Both the position numbers and the translations under genes were made by a program. 64,000 nt of DNA from contig JBBDIP010000049.1 of NCBI GenBank assembly GCA_040880305.1, forward strand, positions 1-64,000, written 5' to 3'. Shown piece after piece: positions 25,520-34,846 of this stretch (position 1 is its first letter; each line of letters opens with the position of its first letter). Under the pieces are notes generated by a model that ran no database searches, had not been told where the DNA came from, and was given only the letters and a program-made list of their open reading frames with translations. Source of the DNA: JBBDIP01 sp040880305. GTDB lineage: Bacteria; Bacillota; Sulfobacillia; Fermentithermobacillales; Fermentithermobacillaceae.

Positions 25520-26707
25520 CTACCTGCCCAACGTGAACGCTCGCAGGTACCGTGCCGCGTAATCGAGGAAGCTGGCGCGCTCGACCGCATCCCTTGCGAC
25601 CAGCGGGATTTCCCCCACTTTCTCGCCGTCCACTTCTATCTTGACGGTGCCCAGCACTGCGCTTTTCTTGACCGGGGCGACTACCTCAAGCAGGGCGATG
25701 GAACGCCGGACCTCACCCTTCTGACCCTTGTTCAGGGTGACTGCGAACGGCGCCTCGGGTACCAGGATGAGTGTGTCTTCTTGCCCTTTGAGGACCCGCG
25801 CCTCGGCGATGGATTCTCCCTCCTTGAGGATTGGAAGCGATCTGAAGTTTGCAAAGCACCAGTCCAAGAGCCTCCAAGCGTCATTTTGGCGCTGGTCGGG
25901 AGTCTCCGCCCCCATGAGGGCGATTAGGAACCTGGACCCATCCCTCTGGGCGGTAGCCGACAGACAGTAGAGGGACTTGCTGGTCATCCCGGTCTTAAGG
26001 CCGTCGGCCCCCGGGTACAGGTAGACCAGCTTGTTGAAGTTTGTGAGCATGTTCTTGCCGCCCCTGAACTCCTGCTGGTAGATCTTGGTGTACTCCAGGA
26101 GGTGGGGCACGGTGACGGCGTGGCGGGACAGGACCGCGAGGTCCATCGCGGTGGTCAGATGTCCGTCCGCGTCCAACCCGTGAGGGTTCTCGTAATGGGT
26201 GTCGTTCATGCCCAATTCCTTGGCCCTCTGGTTCATCCTGGCGACAAAACCTTCCTCGGTGCCGTCCAGGAACTCGGCCACCACCACGGCTGCGTCGTTG
26301 GCCGACGCCACGGCGACCGCGCAAATCCACTGGTCAAGGGGCATGCTCTCGCCGGGCTCGGCCCACACTTCGGTCCCGCCCAGCTCCCAGGCGTTTTCGC
26401 TGCACACGGCCTCATCGGTGAGTTTGACCTTGCCCGCCGCCACGTCCTCGAGCGCCAGGACCAGGGTCATTATCTTGGTTACGCTGGCCGGGTTCCTCTT
26501 CACTTGGGAGTCCTTTTCGAACAGCACTTTGCCCGAGACAGCGTCCATGACCACGCACGACGGGGTATCCACCTTGGGAGCCGGTATCTGGACTGATGAG
26601 GGAGCGGGCGCCGCCAACGCGCTTGCTCCCGGGATGACCCCCACTATTAAGGATAGGACCAGCGGAAGCAAAATGAGGAATCGTCTGTGTCGGCTGGGTA
26701 AATGCAT
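25520..26707 (-). CDS. dacF: D-alanyl-D-alanine carboxypeptidase, DacF type
   Basis: 395 aa. A signal peptide (about 1-30) is followed by the penicillin-binding domain with SxxK (S75-K78, SVTK), SAND for SxN and LKTGMTS for KTG, then the C-terminal PBP5-like beta domain. It trims peptidoglycan stem peptides outside the membrane. As in Bacillus, dacF sits just upstream of spoIIAA, where it acts in cortex synthesis. Confidence 0.93.
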   Translation of the reverse strand: MHLPSRHRRFLILLPLVLSLIVGVIPGASALAAPAPSSVQIPAPKVDTPSCVVMDAVSGKVLFEKDSQVKRNPASVTKIMTLVLALEDVAAGKVKLTDEAVCSENAWELGGTEVWAEPGESMPLDQWICAVAVASANDAAVVVAEFLDGTEEGFVARMNQRAKELGMNDTHYENPHGLDADGHLTTAMDLAVLSRHAVTVPHLLEYTKIYQQEFRGGKNMLTNFNKLVYLYPGADGLKTGMTSKSLYCLSATAQRDGSRFLIALMGAETPDQRQNDAWRLLDWCFANFRSLPILKEGESIAEARVLKGQEDTLILVPEAPFAVTLNKGQKGEVRRSIALLEVVAPVKKSAVLGTVKIEVDGEKVGEIPLVARDAVERASFLDYAARYLRAFTLGR

Positions 26708-26742
26708 TTTCGCGCGCCTCCAAGTTTTGATATCCTTGTCTT

Positions 26743-27675
26743 ATGATTTCCCTCTTGTACGTCCTTATAGGCGCAACCCTCGGCTTCTGGCGTCCTTCAG
26801 TCCTTCGGCGCTTCGAGTGCCTTTCATCGCGCGCGCTAGACATCCTTTTGCTCGCCCTACTCTTCTTCACGTCAACAACTTTTGGGCTCGATGGCGAGGT
26901 CAGGGGGTCTTTGGGGAGGCTCGGGGCCGCTTCGCTGGTGACAGCCGTGCTGGTGGTCGCGGCATCGGCGGCCGCAGGCTGGCTCTGGGGCAGACGATTT
27001 GCCACCGCGGCGGATAGTAGCGCCGCGCCCGTCGCTGCGGCCTCGTCGACGCAGGCCAAGACTATGTCGGCTTTGGTCGGATCTTCAGCCATCGCGGGGT
27101 GGCTGCTCGGATGGCTGCTGGGGTGGCTGACACAGGCGCCGGGCGCCGCCGCTTTGACCGGAGCGATGTCCGGTCTGTGTCTTAATGGACTCTTGCTAGT
27201 CATTGGGTACGACCTGGGCAAAGTGAGGATCTGGCGGAGGATATTGGAATACGGGGCCGTGTCGCTGACCCTTCCTCTGTCGGTGGGCCTCGCGAGTCTC
27301 GCGGGGGCGGCGGTTGCGGCGGCGCTGGTGAGAGTACCACTAGGGCGCGCCCTCTGTGCCGGCTCGGGCTTTGGATGGTACTCAATGGCAGGGGCAGTGG
27401 CGTTGGAGGAGGCGGGAGCTGAGATAGGGGCCTATGTGTTCCTTTCAAACCTCTTGCGGGAACTCATCACGATCCTCGCGGCGCCCTTCCTTTCGGGCCG
27501 CGTCCCCCCCGTCGTAGGAGCTGCCATGGGCGGGGCTACGTCCATGGACTCGACCCTCCCGGCAATAACGCGATCGTTCGGTCCCATGGGGGCGGTGTGG
27601 GGGCTGATAACAGGAACAGGACTCTCTCTTGTGAGCCCGTTCCTGCTAAACCTATTCTTGAGACTGCCTCTGTAG
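26743..27675 (+). CDS. lysO: LysO/YbjE-type exporter
   Basis: 310 aa with about eight to nine membrane segments. It matches the LysO (DUF340) family: N-terminal GATLGFWRPSVLRR-like start, LLALLFFTSTTFGLDGEV, and the C-terminal GFGWYSMAG, LSNLLRELITI and GGATSMDSTLPAI blocks. LysO exports L-lysine in E. coli; specificity here is not fixed. Divergent from dacF with only 35 bp between, convergent with xerD with 15 bp. Confidence 0.85.
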   Translation: MISLLYVLIGATLGFWRPSVLRRFECLSSRALDILLLALLFFTSTTFGLDGEVRGSLGRLGAASLVTAVLVVAASAAAGWLWGRRFATAADSSAAPVAAASSTQAKTMSALVGSSAIAGWLLGWLLGWLTQAPGAAALTGAMSGLCLNGLLLVIGYDLGKVRIWRRILEYGAVSLTLPLSVGLASLAGAAVAAALVRVPLGRALCAGSGFGWYSMAGAVALEEAGAEIGAYVFLSNLLRELITILAAPFLSGRVPPVVGAAMGGATSMDSTLPAITRSFGPMGAVWGLITGTGLSLVSPFLLNLFLRLPL

Positions 27676-27690
27676 CGTAACCTGAGCGCT

Positions 27691-28593
27691 CTACGCTCTC
27701 GGATGGCTCTTCGCGTAGACGTCCTTCAGCCGGTCCTTGGTGACATGTGTATAGATCTGAGTCGTCGAGATGTCGGCGTGCCCCAACATCTCCTGGACCG
27801 CGCGGATGTCAGCGCCGTTCTCAAGAAGGTGGGTCGCAAACGAGTGCCGGATCGTGTGAGGCGTGATCTCCTTGCGGATCTGAGCCAGGGCAGCGTACTT
27901 TTTGACGATCTTCCAGAAGCCCTGGCGGGTTAGCCTTTTCCCGTGGTGGTTCACGAACACCGCTTTTTCTTTGGGATCGGCGATCACTTTTTGCCGAGCG
28001 CTGTCGAGGAACGAGCGTAGCGCCCCTATTGCCATCTCGCCCATGGGTACCACCCGCTCCTTGGACCCTTTGCCCATGCAGCGGATGAAGCCCTCCCGGA
28101 GGTCGACATCGGATACATTGAGGTTCACCAGTTCCGAGACGCGGATCCCGGTGGCATAAAGCAGTTCGAGCATGGCTTTGTCTCTCTTGCCGACCGGGTT
28201 CTGGATATCGGGCTGGGCGAGCAGGCGCTCGACCTCCTCCACGGTAAGCACCTTGGGGAGCTTGCGCTCCAGTTTGGGCGATGAGAGGTCATCGGTCGGG
28301 TCCTGGGCGACGTAGTTCTCCTTGAGAAGGAACTGGTAGAACGCCTTTAACGCGGCCAGACGGCGGGCGATGGTGGCGGTCGCCTTTCCCTGCTTTCGCA
28401 AGTACATTAGGTAAGCCACTATGGTGGACTGAGAGGCGTTGGCGAGAGAAGGCACTGCGGCTGAGTCTCCGGTCAAAAAGCCGTAGTACTGCTTTAGGTC
28501 CCGGCTATAGGACTCCAGGGTGTTATCGGCGAGTCCCCTCTCGTGGCCAAGGTAGTCTATGAACTCCTGTATGAGACTCTCCACGACCACCAT
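27691..28593 (-). CDS. xerD: Tyrosine recombinase XerD-like
   Basis: About 300 aa. The SAM-like N-terminal domain (LIQEFIDYLGHERGLADNTLESY) precedes the catalytic domain with R (TGIRVSELVNL), HTIRHSFATHLLENGAD, LGHADISTTQIYTHV and the final Tyr. It resolves chromosome dimers at dif. A run of GGGGGGGAGG ends right at ATG 28593; a GTG at 28584 would have better spacing, and a TTG at 28611 has none. Confidence 0.92.
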   Translation of the reverse strand: MVVVESLIQEFIDYLGHERGLADNTLESYSRDLKQYYGFLTGDSAAVPSLANASQSTIVAYLMYLRKQGKATATIARRLAALKAFYQFLLKENYVAQDPTDDLSSPKLERKLPKVLTVEEVERLLAQPDIQNPVGKRDKAMLELLYATGIRVSELVNLNVSDVDLREGFIRCMGKGSKERVVPMGEMAIGALRSFLDSARQKVIADPKEKAVFVNHHGKRLTRQGFWKIVKKYAALAQIRKEITPHTIRHSFATHLLENGADIRAVQEMLGHADISTTQIYTHVTKDRLKDVYAKSHPRA

Positions 28594-28751
28594 CCTCCCC
28601 CCCACCTTCAAAGAAAATCCATTTTGCTTCTCTATGTTTCCCTACAAGCGGCGAAATATCCTACCGCAAGAAATGTCTTCCTAGAAGTCTTATGTTAGGT
28701 GCTGGGGATCTATACACGTTGGGAGGAAACGATTGGCACTTTGTGGGACGA

Positions 28752-28777
28752 GAGAGGGGCCCTTGAGGACCCCTCTC
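28752..28777 (-). terminator. Hairpin after ald
   Basis: GAGAGGGG (28752-28759) pairs with CCCCTCTC (28770-28777), with an inner CC/GG pair around a TTGA loop. It lies 33 bp after the ald stop. No U-tract on the minus strand; GTTTCAT follows on the plus strand. Probable end of the ald transcript. Confidence 0.45.
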
Positions 28778-28809
28778 GTTTCATGTCAGGAAAGAGTGAG
28801 GCACTCTCC

Positions 28810-29928
28810 TCACGCCAGGATCTTCTCCAGCGGGGTGTACGGCAAATTGTGCGCCTGAGAAACCGCCTGGTAGGTGACCTGACCCTCGGTAACGTTTACG
28901 CCCTTGGCCAAAGCCGCGTTCGCTTTCACCGCGCCCTTGAAGCCCTTGTTGGCCAGAAGTAGAGCGTAAGGCAGAGTCGCGTTGGTCAGAGCCAGAGTCG
29001 AGGTCCTGGGAACGGCTCCCGGTATGTTCGGCACTGAGTAGTGGACCACGCCGTACTTGGTGAACGTGGGGTCCGAGTGGGTGGTCGTATGGTCCATGGT
29101 CTCGATGCATCCGCCCTGGTCGATGGCGACGTCGACGATGACCGAGCCGGGCATCATGTTTTGGACCATCGCCTCGGTCACCAGTTTTGGCGCCTTTGCT
29201 CCAGGGATTAGAACAGCTCCCACGGTCAGGTCAGCGGTCTTCACAGCATCAGCGATGTTGAGCGAGTTGGACGCCAGCGTCTGTACGCGGGCTCCAAAGA
29301 TGTCGTCGAGGTAACGCAGCCTGTCGAGGTTAAGGTCGATTATGGTAACCTTGGCTCCCAGGCCAACAGCCATCTTGGCGGCGTTGGTCCCAACTACTCC
29401 GCCTCCGACGATGACCACTTCGCAAGCCGGCACTCCCGGCACTCCACCGAGGAGGACTCCCCTGCCGCCGTGCCTCTTTTCAAGGAAGTGGACTCCAACC
29501 TGAATTGCCATCCTGCCGGCGATCTCGCTCATGGGCGTAAGAAGCGGCAGGCTCCGGTTGGGTAGTTCCACTGTCTCATAAGCCACAGCGTCGACGCACT
29601 TGTCAATGAGCACCTTGGTGAGCTCGGGGTCGGGCGCGAGGTGGAAGTATGTGAAAACCAGAAGACCTTTTCTCATGTAGGGGAACTCAGAATGGAGCGG
29701 CTCCTTGACCTTAATGATCATGTCAACCGTTCCCCAGACTGATGCGGCGTCGGGAAGCATCTTAACTCCCGAAGCAGCGTAGGCTGCGTCTTTAAAACCG
29801 CTGCCAACTCCCGCGCCCTTCTCCACGAAAACCTGGTGCCCTGCGCTGACTAGCGCCTGCGCGCCGGCCGGCGTGAGCGAAACCCGGTTCTCGTCAGGCT
29901 TTATCTCTCTCGGTACTCCGACTTTCAA
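28810..29928 (-). CDS. ald: Alanine dehydrogenase
   Basis: 372 aa, family length. N-terminal KVGVPREIKPDENRVSLTPAG and the NAD-binding VIVGGGVVGTNAAKMAVGLGA are diagnostic. It interconverts alanine and pyruvate with NAD. Known also for providing pyruvate or a germinant pool in spore formers. Starts with TTG. Transcribed alone, flanked by hairpins or gaps. Confidence 0.95.
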   Translation of the reverse strand: MKVGVPREIKPDENRVSLTPAGAQALVSAGHQVFVEKGAGVGSGFKDAAYAASGVKMLPDAASVWGTVDMIIKVKEPLHSEFPYMRKGLLVFTYFHLAPDPELTKVLIDKCVDAVAYETVELPNRSLPLLTPMSEIAGRMAIQVGVHFLEKRHGGRGVLLGGVPGVPACEVVIVGGGVVGTNAAKMAVGLGAKVTIIDLNLDRLRYLDDIFGARVQTLASNSLNIADAVKTADLTVGAVLIPGAKAPKLVTEAMVQNMMPGSVIVDVAIDQGGCIETMDHTTTHSDPTFTKYGVVHYSVPNIPGAVPRTSTLALTNATLPYALLLANKGFKGAVKANAALAKGVNVTEGQVTYQAVSQAHNLPYTPLEKILA

Positions 29929-30047
29929 ACCCTCATCCCCTTTACAGTTCTAAGCAAACCATAACCGTAGTCAAGATCAACCAGAAGATTCTACACTTGT
30001 CCAATAGATCCTTCTAGCGCAAATCGAAGGAGGAGAGCCGAGGAAGC

Positions 30048-30641
30048 TCAGAACCCGGTCGTTCGGGCGAGCAGGAGCGGCGAGATGTAGGCCTCAACCA
30101 GCGAAGACACTACCAAACCGAGGGATACCAGGGCAAACCTCCAGGAGTAGCCCGCGGCCATTTTCCAGAGCCCTCCGTAGGTCCAAGGACGGTCCCTCAC
30201 CAGGGCAAGGGAAAACGACACGGACAGGGCGGACAAAACCAGGACCGCCGGCACCGCGAAGAGGTTGTGGGGGAGCATCCCGCAGAGGAAAACGGCTACC
30301 CCGCCGGTAGAGACCTCTTTCACGACGAATGCGGACCCGAACCCGACGGCAAATCCACGGGCCAGGAGCAGAAGGCACGTGAGGGGCGTACCGATCACCG
30401 CAAGGCCAAAACCCCAGAGCAGCACCGCGGTCTTGGCGTTTTGGGCAATCGACAGTCTGAAAATGGCGCTCGAGGAGAGCCCGGGGTTCTCCAGGCCGCG
30501 CATGAATACCTCAAGGTAGGAGACAAGCTCGGCCTTTTCGTCGGGCGAGAGAACGCGAAGGCCCAGGATTCCCATGGAGAGGCCCGCGACGAAAAGGACC
30601 AGGCACAAGATGAAAGGCGACAGGTTCTGGACCTTGCGCAC
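30048..30641 (-). CDS. spoIIM: Stage II sporulation protein M
   Basis: 197 aa, about five membrane segments. SpoIIM family blocks are NAKTAVLLWGFGLAVIGTPL, GFAVGFGSAFVV and GMLPHNLFAVPAVLV. Part of the DMP complex (with SpoIID and SpoIIP) that drives engulfment. GTG start behind a G-rich site. spoIID and spoIIP are not in the window. Confidence 0.94.
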   Translation of the reverse strand: MRKVQNLSPFILCLVLFVAGLSMGILGLRVLSPDEKAELVSYLEVFMRGLENPGLSSSAIFRLSIAQNAKTAVLLWGFGLAVIGTPLTCLLLLARGFAVGFGSAFVVKEVSTGGVAVFLCGMLPHNLFAVPAVLVLSALSVSFSLALVRDRPWTYGGLWKMAAGYSWRFALVSLGLVVSSLVEAYISPLLLARTTGF

Positions 30642-30713
30642 AGCGTTTGCCCCCCCGGTCTTCGCATGACCAAGACAAACCTATGAGGGGGGCCGGAGGA
30701 ACATGCCAGCGCT

Positions 30714-31523
30714 TTACCGGACCGGCGGGCGGTCGGGGACATCCTCCTCGAGGGGCAGGGCCGGCTTTTCAGGCTCGGTTACTGTGGGATTGACCGGCGA
30801 ACCGGCGGGAAGAGGCGGCGGAACTCTCTGTGCAGGCCCATCGTCTGCGGGCTTCGTAGTGCCTTTTTGGGGGAGCACTTCCATCCTTCTGTTCATGGCG
30901 TCCATAGTCGCGCGCACGCAGGCCTCGCGCAGATCGCGCTTCACCAGGGCGCACCCAACCATCTGCTCCTGGTTCCGCCTGGGAGTCAAGAGGTCAAGGA
31001 GAACGGCGACGCTCCGGTACTGCCCGATCTCGACGGTGGCGACGTCATCGACAAAAAACGCGTTTGGGGGCTCCAGGGTGAGGTTGCCTGCCAGGCAGGT
31101 AGCCCTGGCGACCCCCAACAGCGTCGATACTTCGGTGGAATCAGATACGGCTTTGCCCACGTATGACGGGCTCTGGCCGTCGCCGGACCGGTCCAAAGTC
31201 ACCACTATCTCGCTCTTGCCGGTTCTGGCGTCGGTCTTGACCTCAAGACCGGAGTAGCGAAGGCGACTTGACGGTTCGGGCATACCTGCCTGGATCTGGG
31301 CGATCGATACTTTGCGGCGGTCGACTGTGATGTCCCACTGCGCCTTCAGTGCGCTCTGGACGTCACGGACAATCTGCTTGGGGTTTCGCCCAAGCCCGGT
31401 GAGGATGTGGATCTCCTCAATGGCGCCCCAGTCGTTCACCACGACTCGGGCCTTCTGGATGCCTGGGAGGCAGACCAGAAGCGATTCGATATCTTTCACG
31501 CTCACCGTTCTCCGCTCGCTCAC
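30714..31523 (-). CDS. Conserved-looking protein of unknown function
   Basis: About 269 aa, soluble. The N-terminal part (about 8-80) has an alternating pattern around LPGIQKARVVVNDWGAIEEIHIL and WDITVDRRKVSIAQI, like a small alpha/beta domain. The middle (about 85-215) is a second domain with EIVVTLDR. The last 55 residues are Pro-rich and disordered. The GTG at 31523 follows GGTGGGG; another GTG lies at 31535. It precedes spoIIM by 72 bp, a possible sporulation link. Family not recognised. Confidence 0.65.
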   Translation of the reverse strand: MSERRTVSVKDIESLLVCLPGIQKARVVVNDWGAIEEIHILTGLGRNPKQIVRDVQSALKAQWDITVDRRKVSIAQIQAGMPEPSSRLRYSGLEVKTDARTGKSEIVVTLDRSGDGQSPSYVGKAVSDSTEVSTLLGVARATCLAGNLTLEPPNAFFVDDVATVEIGQYRSVAVLLDLLTPRRNQEQMVGCALVKRDLREACVRATMDAMNRRMEVLPQKGTTKPADDGPAQRVPPPLPAGSPVNPTVTEPEKPALPLEEDVPDRPPVR

Positions 31524-31549
31524 ACACAACCCCACCAGTCATAAGTCCT

Positions 31550-32089
31550 CTACTTCTTGACCAGTTCAAGCCCCCTGGCTAGAGCCCTTTGGTTCAGCGG
31601 CAGGAGGTCGTGGTGCCTTGCGCTAATCACCTTGGGGAGTACCTTGTACACCGTCTCAAGGTTGACCGCACCCGTGGCTCCGAGAAGAGCCCCCAGGCAG
31701 ACCATGTTAGCGACGCGGTCTGATCCCAGGGCCACAGCCTCATCGTTAGCCGGGATCTCGTAGACCGAGATATCCTCTCTGACATTCTCGGCATGGATGA
31801 GCGACGAGTTTACGATCAAGACTCCACCGGGGACTACAGTCCTATGAAACTTCTCAAATGAAGGGAGATTCATGACCACCGCAGCCGTCGGCTCAACCAC
31901 CACGGGCGAGGCTATGGCCTCGTCGGATATGCAAATCGCGCAGTTGGCGGTGCCGCCCCGCATCTCGGGGCCGTACGACGGCAGCCATGAGACGGACTTG
32001 CCTTCTTCTTTGCCGGCGTAAGTGAGTAAGGTGCCTATGAGCATGATCCCTTGTCCGCCGAACCCCGCCATGACTATCTCGTGGTTCAT
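31550..32089 (-). CDS. vorC: 2-oxoacid:ferredoxin oxidoreductase, gamma subunit
   Basis: 179 aa. The gamma-subunit block MAGFGGQGIMLIGTLL is at the start, with SYGPEMRGGTANCAICIS. Last gene of the four-subunit complex oxidising 2-oxoacids to acyl-CoA with reduction of ferredoxin. The ATG at 32089 overlaps the beta-subunit stop by 4 bp; longer readings lie inside that gene. Confidence 0.93.
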   Translation of the reverse strand: MNHEIVMAGFGGQGIMLIGTLLTYAGKEEGKSVSWLPSYGPEMRGGTANCAICISDEAIASPVVVEPTAAVVMNLPSFEKFHRTVVPGGVLIVNSSLIHAENVREDISVYEIPANDEAVALGSDRVANMVCLGALLGATGAVNLETVYKVLPKVISARHHDLLPLNQRALARGLELVKK

Positions 32090-32835
32090 GCCACCGGCCC
32101 CTCCTCGTTCTTGAACTCTCCCAGGGGAAACTCGGGGATCATCTTCTCTTCCAGCCATTTGAGCGCCGCCTGGGGCGTCATCCCCCAGTTGGTGGAGCAA
32201 GTGGAAAGCAGTTCTACGAGCGAGAACCCTTTACCTTCAACCTGGTTCCGGAACGCCTTCTTTATCGCCTGCTTGGCCTTTCCAATATGGGCCGCGTTGT
32301 GCAAGGAACAGCGGGCGATGTAGCGAGCGCCCTGTATCGTCGCCAGCATCTCGGAGACCTTAACAGGATAGCCCTGGAGCTTTGGATCGCGCCCAAAAGG
32401 CGACGTGGTGGTCTTCTGCCCGACCAGCGTGGTCGGGGCCATCTGTCCGCCTGTCATCCCGTAGATTGCGTTGTTTATGAAGATGACCGTGATGTTCTCG
32501 CCTCTCACGGCGGCATGCACTATCTCAGCCATGCCGATGGACGCAAGGTCGCCGTCGCCCTGGTAGGTGAACACGATGGATTCGGGCCTGACCCGCTTGA
32601 CGCCGGTGGCGACCGCCGGAGCGCGCCCGTGTGCGGCCTGCTGGAAGTCGACGTCGAAATAGTTGTAGGCGAAGACCGAGCAGCCCACCGAAGCGACGCC
32701 GACCGTCCTGCCCTGGATGCCGAGTTCATCAATTGTCTCGGCGACAAGGCGATGAGCGATGCCGTGACTGCAGCCGGGACAGTAGTGGGTGACCACGTTG
32801 TAGAGCGACTTGGGCCTCTGATAGACGACGTTCAC
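32086..32835 (-). CDS. vorA: 2-oxoacid:ferredoxin oxidoreductase, beta subunit
   Basis: 249 aa, thiamine-diphosphate binding: CPGCSHGIAHRL at the start and GDGDLASIGMAEIVHAAVRGENITVIFINNAIYGMTGGQ carrying the TPP-Mg motif (GDGD...NN). The GTG at 32835 follows GGGAGGTG and overlaps the alpha-subunit stop by 4 bp. Whether it prefers branched-chain 2-oxoacids (Vor) or 2-oxoglutarate (Kor) is set by context only; ptb, buk and leucine dehydrogenases favour Vor. Confidence 0.92.
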   Translation of the reverse strand: MNVVYQRPKSLYNVVTHYCPGCSHGIAHRLVAETIDELGIQGRTVGVASVGCSVFAYNYFDVDFQQAAHGRAPAVATGVKRVRPESIVFTYQGDGDLASIGMAEIVHAAVRGENITVIFINNAIYGMTGGQMAPTTLVGQKTTTSPFGRDPKLQGYPVKVSEMLATIQGARYIARCSLHNAAHIGKAKQAIKKAFRNQVEGKGFSLVELLSTCSTNWGMTPQAALKWLEEKMIPEFPLGEFKNEEGPVA

Positions 32836-33902
32836 GCCCCAACACCTCCCGCCATTATCTCGCGAAGGCGCTTCTCCACGTTGCGGGGATGCGGCACCGC
32901 GCCTCCAGTCCTCCCGTAGAAGTGCACAGGCTTGCGGCCATTCACCGCGAGGCGCGCGTCCTCTACCATCTGGCCGGTGGACATCTCGACGCACAAGAAG
33001 CCCTTGGCGCGGTCGACGACCTGCTCAAAAGCCCAATCAGGGAACGGCCACAGGCTTACGGGCCTGACCAGGCCGACCTTGACGCCTTCTTTGCGCATCT
33101 TGTTGATCACCGCTTGGCAGATCCTGGCGACAGTGCCGTAAGCGACGAGGAACCATTCCGAATCGTCGCCGTAGAGGATCTCGGCCTTCTTCTCCGTCTT
33201 CTCGATCTCCCTATACTTGGCCTGAATCCGCCAGTTGTGGGCGTCGAGCTCCTCCGGATCGAGCCAGATGGAGGTGACCACGTTCGACTCCCTGCCCTCG
33301 TTGCCCGTGGTAGCCCAGGGTTTGTCGGGCAGAGCAAGGCTGGACTGGCGGTCGGGGAAAGTAACCGGCTCCATCATCTGGCCGATCATGCCGTCTCCGA
33401 GGATCATCACCGGGTTCCGGAACTTGTCGGCCACGTCAAAGGCGTGGGCCATTAGGTCGCAGGACTCCTGGATAGTGGAGGGGCCGTAGACCACGAGACG
33501 GTAATCGCCGTGGCCGCCGCCCTTGGTCGCCTGGAAGTAGTCGGATTGTGACGGCTGGATCCCGCCCAGCCCAGGGCCACCCCTCTGCATGTTGATCATG
33601 ACGCAGGGGAGTTGCGAACCCGCGATGTACGAGACCGCTTCTTGCATGAGGCTGATTCCCGGGCTGGAGGACGAGGTGAGCACGCGACCGCCCGCTCCCG
33701 CCGCGCCGTACACCATATTAATGGCCGCAACCTCGCTTTCGGCCTGAAGGAACACGCCGCCCTCGTCGGCAAGCCTGCGAGCCATGTACTCGGAGATCTC
33801 GTTCTGTGGGGTAATAGGATACCCAAAGTAGTACTTACATCCCGCGCGGATCGCGGCCTCCGCCAGGGCCTCATTGCCTTTCATAAGGATTGATTCCGCC
33901 AA
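32832..33902 (-). CDS. vorB: 2-oxoacid:ferredoxin oxidoreductase, alpha subunit
   Basis: 356 aa. Family blocks LMKGNEALAEAAIRAGCKYYFG, YPITPQNEISEYMA, SSSSPGISLMQEAVSY and NMQRGGPGLGG. It binds the 2-oxoacid and CoA with the TPP subunit. The TTG at 33902 sits 6 nt after GGAGGTG and gives the usual VorB start; a GTG three codons upstream touches the ribosome site itself. Confidence 0.93.
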   Translation of the reverse strand: MAESILMKGNEALAEAAIRAGCKYYFGYPITPQNEISEYMARRLADEGGVFLQAESEVAAINMVYGAAGAGGRVLTSSSSPGISLMQEAVSYIAGSQLPCVMINMQRGGPGLGGIQPSQSDYFQATKGGGHGDYRLVVYGPSTIQESCDLMAHAFDVADKFRNPVMILGDGMIGQMMEPVTFPDRQSSLALPDKPWATTGNEGRESNVVTSIWLDPEELDAHNWRIQAKYREIEKTEKKAEILYGDDSEWFLVAYGTVARICQAVINKMRKEGVKVGLVRPVSLWPFPDWAFEQVVDRAKGFLCVEMSTGQMVEDARLAVNGRKPVHFYGRTGGAVPHPRNVEKRLREIMAGGVGA

Positions 33903-33918
33903 AACCTTCACCTCCTCG

Positions 33919-34134
33919 TTATGGCCGAAAAACGTCGATCACGGCGTCGGGACACATCCGGGCGCAGAGAGCGCAGCTGATGCACACCATCTGGTCCTCG
34001 TCGCTCACGTAGGCCGGGTGATACCCTTGCCGGTTGAGACTGCCCTTCATCTTGATGATCTTCTTGGGGCAGACTGCCGCGCAGAGCTCGCAGCTCTTGC
34101 AGAGGTCCTCCCGGAAAACCACTCTTTTGTCCAA
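33919..34134 (-). CDS. vorD: 2-oxoacid:ferredoxin oxidoreductase, ferredoxin-like delta subunit
   Basis: 71 aa with two 4Fe-4S motifs, CKSCELCAAVCP and CISCALCARMCP, so two clusters that pass electrons to ferredoxin. First of the vorDBAC order, a layout common for VOR/KOR. TTG start after a purine-rich GGGAGAGG. Confidence 0.93.
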   Translation of the reverse strand: MDKRVVFREDLCKSCELCAAVCPKKIIKMKGSLNRQGYHPAYVSDEDQMVCISCALCARMCPDAVIDVFRP

Positions 34135-34159
34135 GCCTCTCCCTCCCCGTGTTCAGGAG

Positions 34160-34843
34160 CTACTGCTCTTCGGTCTCCCAGGGCTTCTTGAGGAACCGTT
34201 CCAGCCAAAGGACGGGAAGCCCCTCTGTCCGCCCCGCAATTTCTTCTTCCTTCGACTTTAGGTCCGCCGGCGCGGCACAGAACACCACTGGCAGCCCAAT
34301 CTGGCGTCCTAGCTCCCTCGCGAATTGGACGCCCTGCACCACATGCTCCACGGTTGTCTGGTCAGTCATGTGGGTGTTGGCGACCAGGCCCGAAGGCTGG
34401 AGCCCCGCAGAAGCCGCGATATTCGCGACCGCCTTCTTGGCGTCCTCGACCGTCCTGGTGAACGGCCTGGACGAATTCACAACAAAGAGGCCCTTGGCAT
34501 CCCGCGAAAGGGCGTCTTCCAGCCCTCCCAGCACCCGCGCCCCGGTGGGATCGCCGCCAACGTCGACTACGACCTCGCCCGGCCCTTGCTGCAACACCGT
34601 GCGCACTCCCTCGGGCAGGACCGGCAGGTCGGCGTGGCGGATAGACTCCTTGGGGGCCACAACGACTATTCCCTCTTGTATGAGCCGGTCCCGGACGTCC
34701 CGCACCCGGAAGTAAGGGGTGACGGCGTCAAGGTCGACGATTGTGACGGCCTTGCCCTGCCTCGCCAGCTTCACTGCGTAGTTGATGGATATCTCGGTCT
34801 TGCCGCTGCCGTAGAGGCCGTAGAAAACCGTCACGCCCGGCAA
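34160..34843 (-). CDS. P-loop ATPase of unknown role in the branched-chain cluster
   Basis: 227 aa. Walker A GLYGSGKTE (about 9-17) and a DVGGDP stretch (about 94-99) suit a SIMIBI-type (MinD/CobB-like) nucleoside triphosphatase; VTIVDLDAVTPYFRVRD resembles the switch region of such proteins. No metal-centre or DNA-binding motif. It lies between the buk-like gene (3 bp away) and vorD (25 bp), so it is co-expressed with the cluster. A role in cofactor insertion or activation is a guess. Confidence 0.75.
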   Translation of the reverse strand: MPGVTVFYGLYGSGKTEISINYAVKLARQGKAVTIVDLDAVTPYFRVRDVRDRLIQEGIVVVAPKESIRHADLPVLPEGVRTVLQQGPGEVVVDVGGDPTGARVLGGLEDALSRDAKGLFVVNSSRPFTRTVEDAKKAVANIAASAGLQPSGLVANTHMTDQTTVEHVVQGVQFARELGRQIGLPVVFCAAPADLKSKEEEIAGRTEGLPVLWLERFLKKPWETEEQ

Positions 34844-34846
34844 TTG

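Noticed and set aside
32090..32200. Upstream extension of VorC
   Set aside because: Lies within vorA in another frame; the ATG at 32089 overlaps the vorA stop and starts the family domain.
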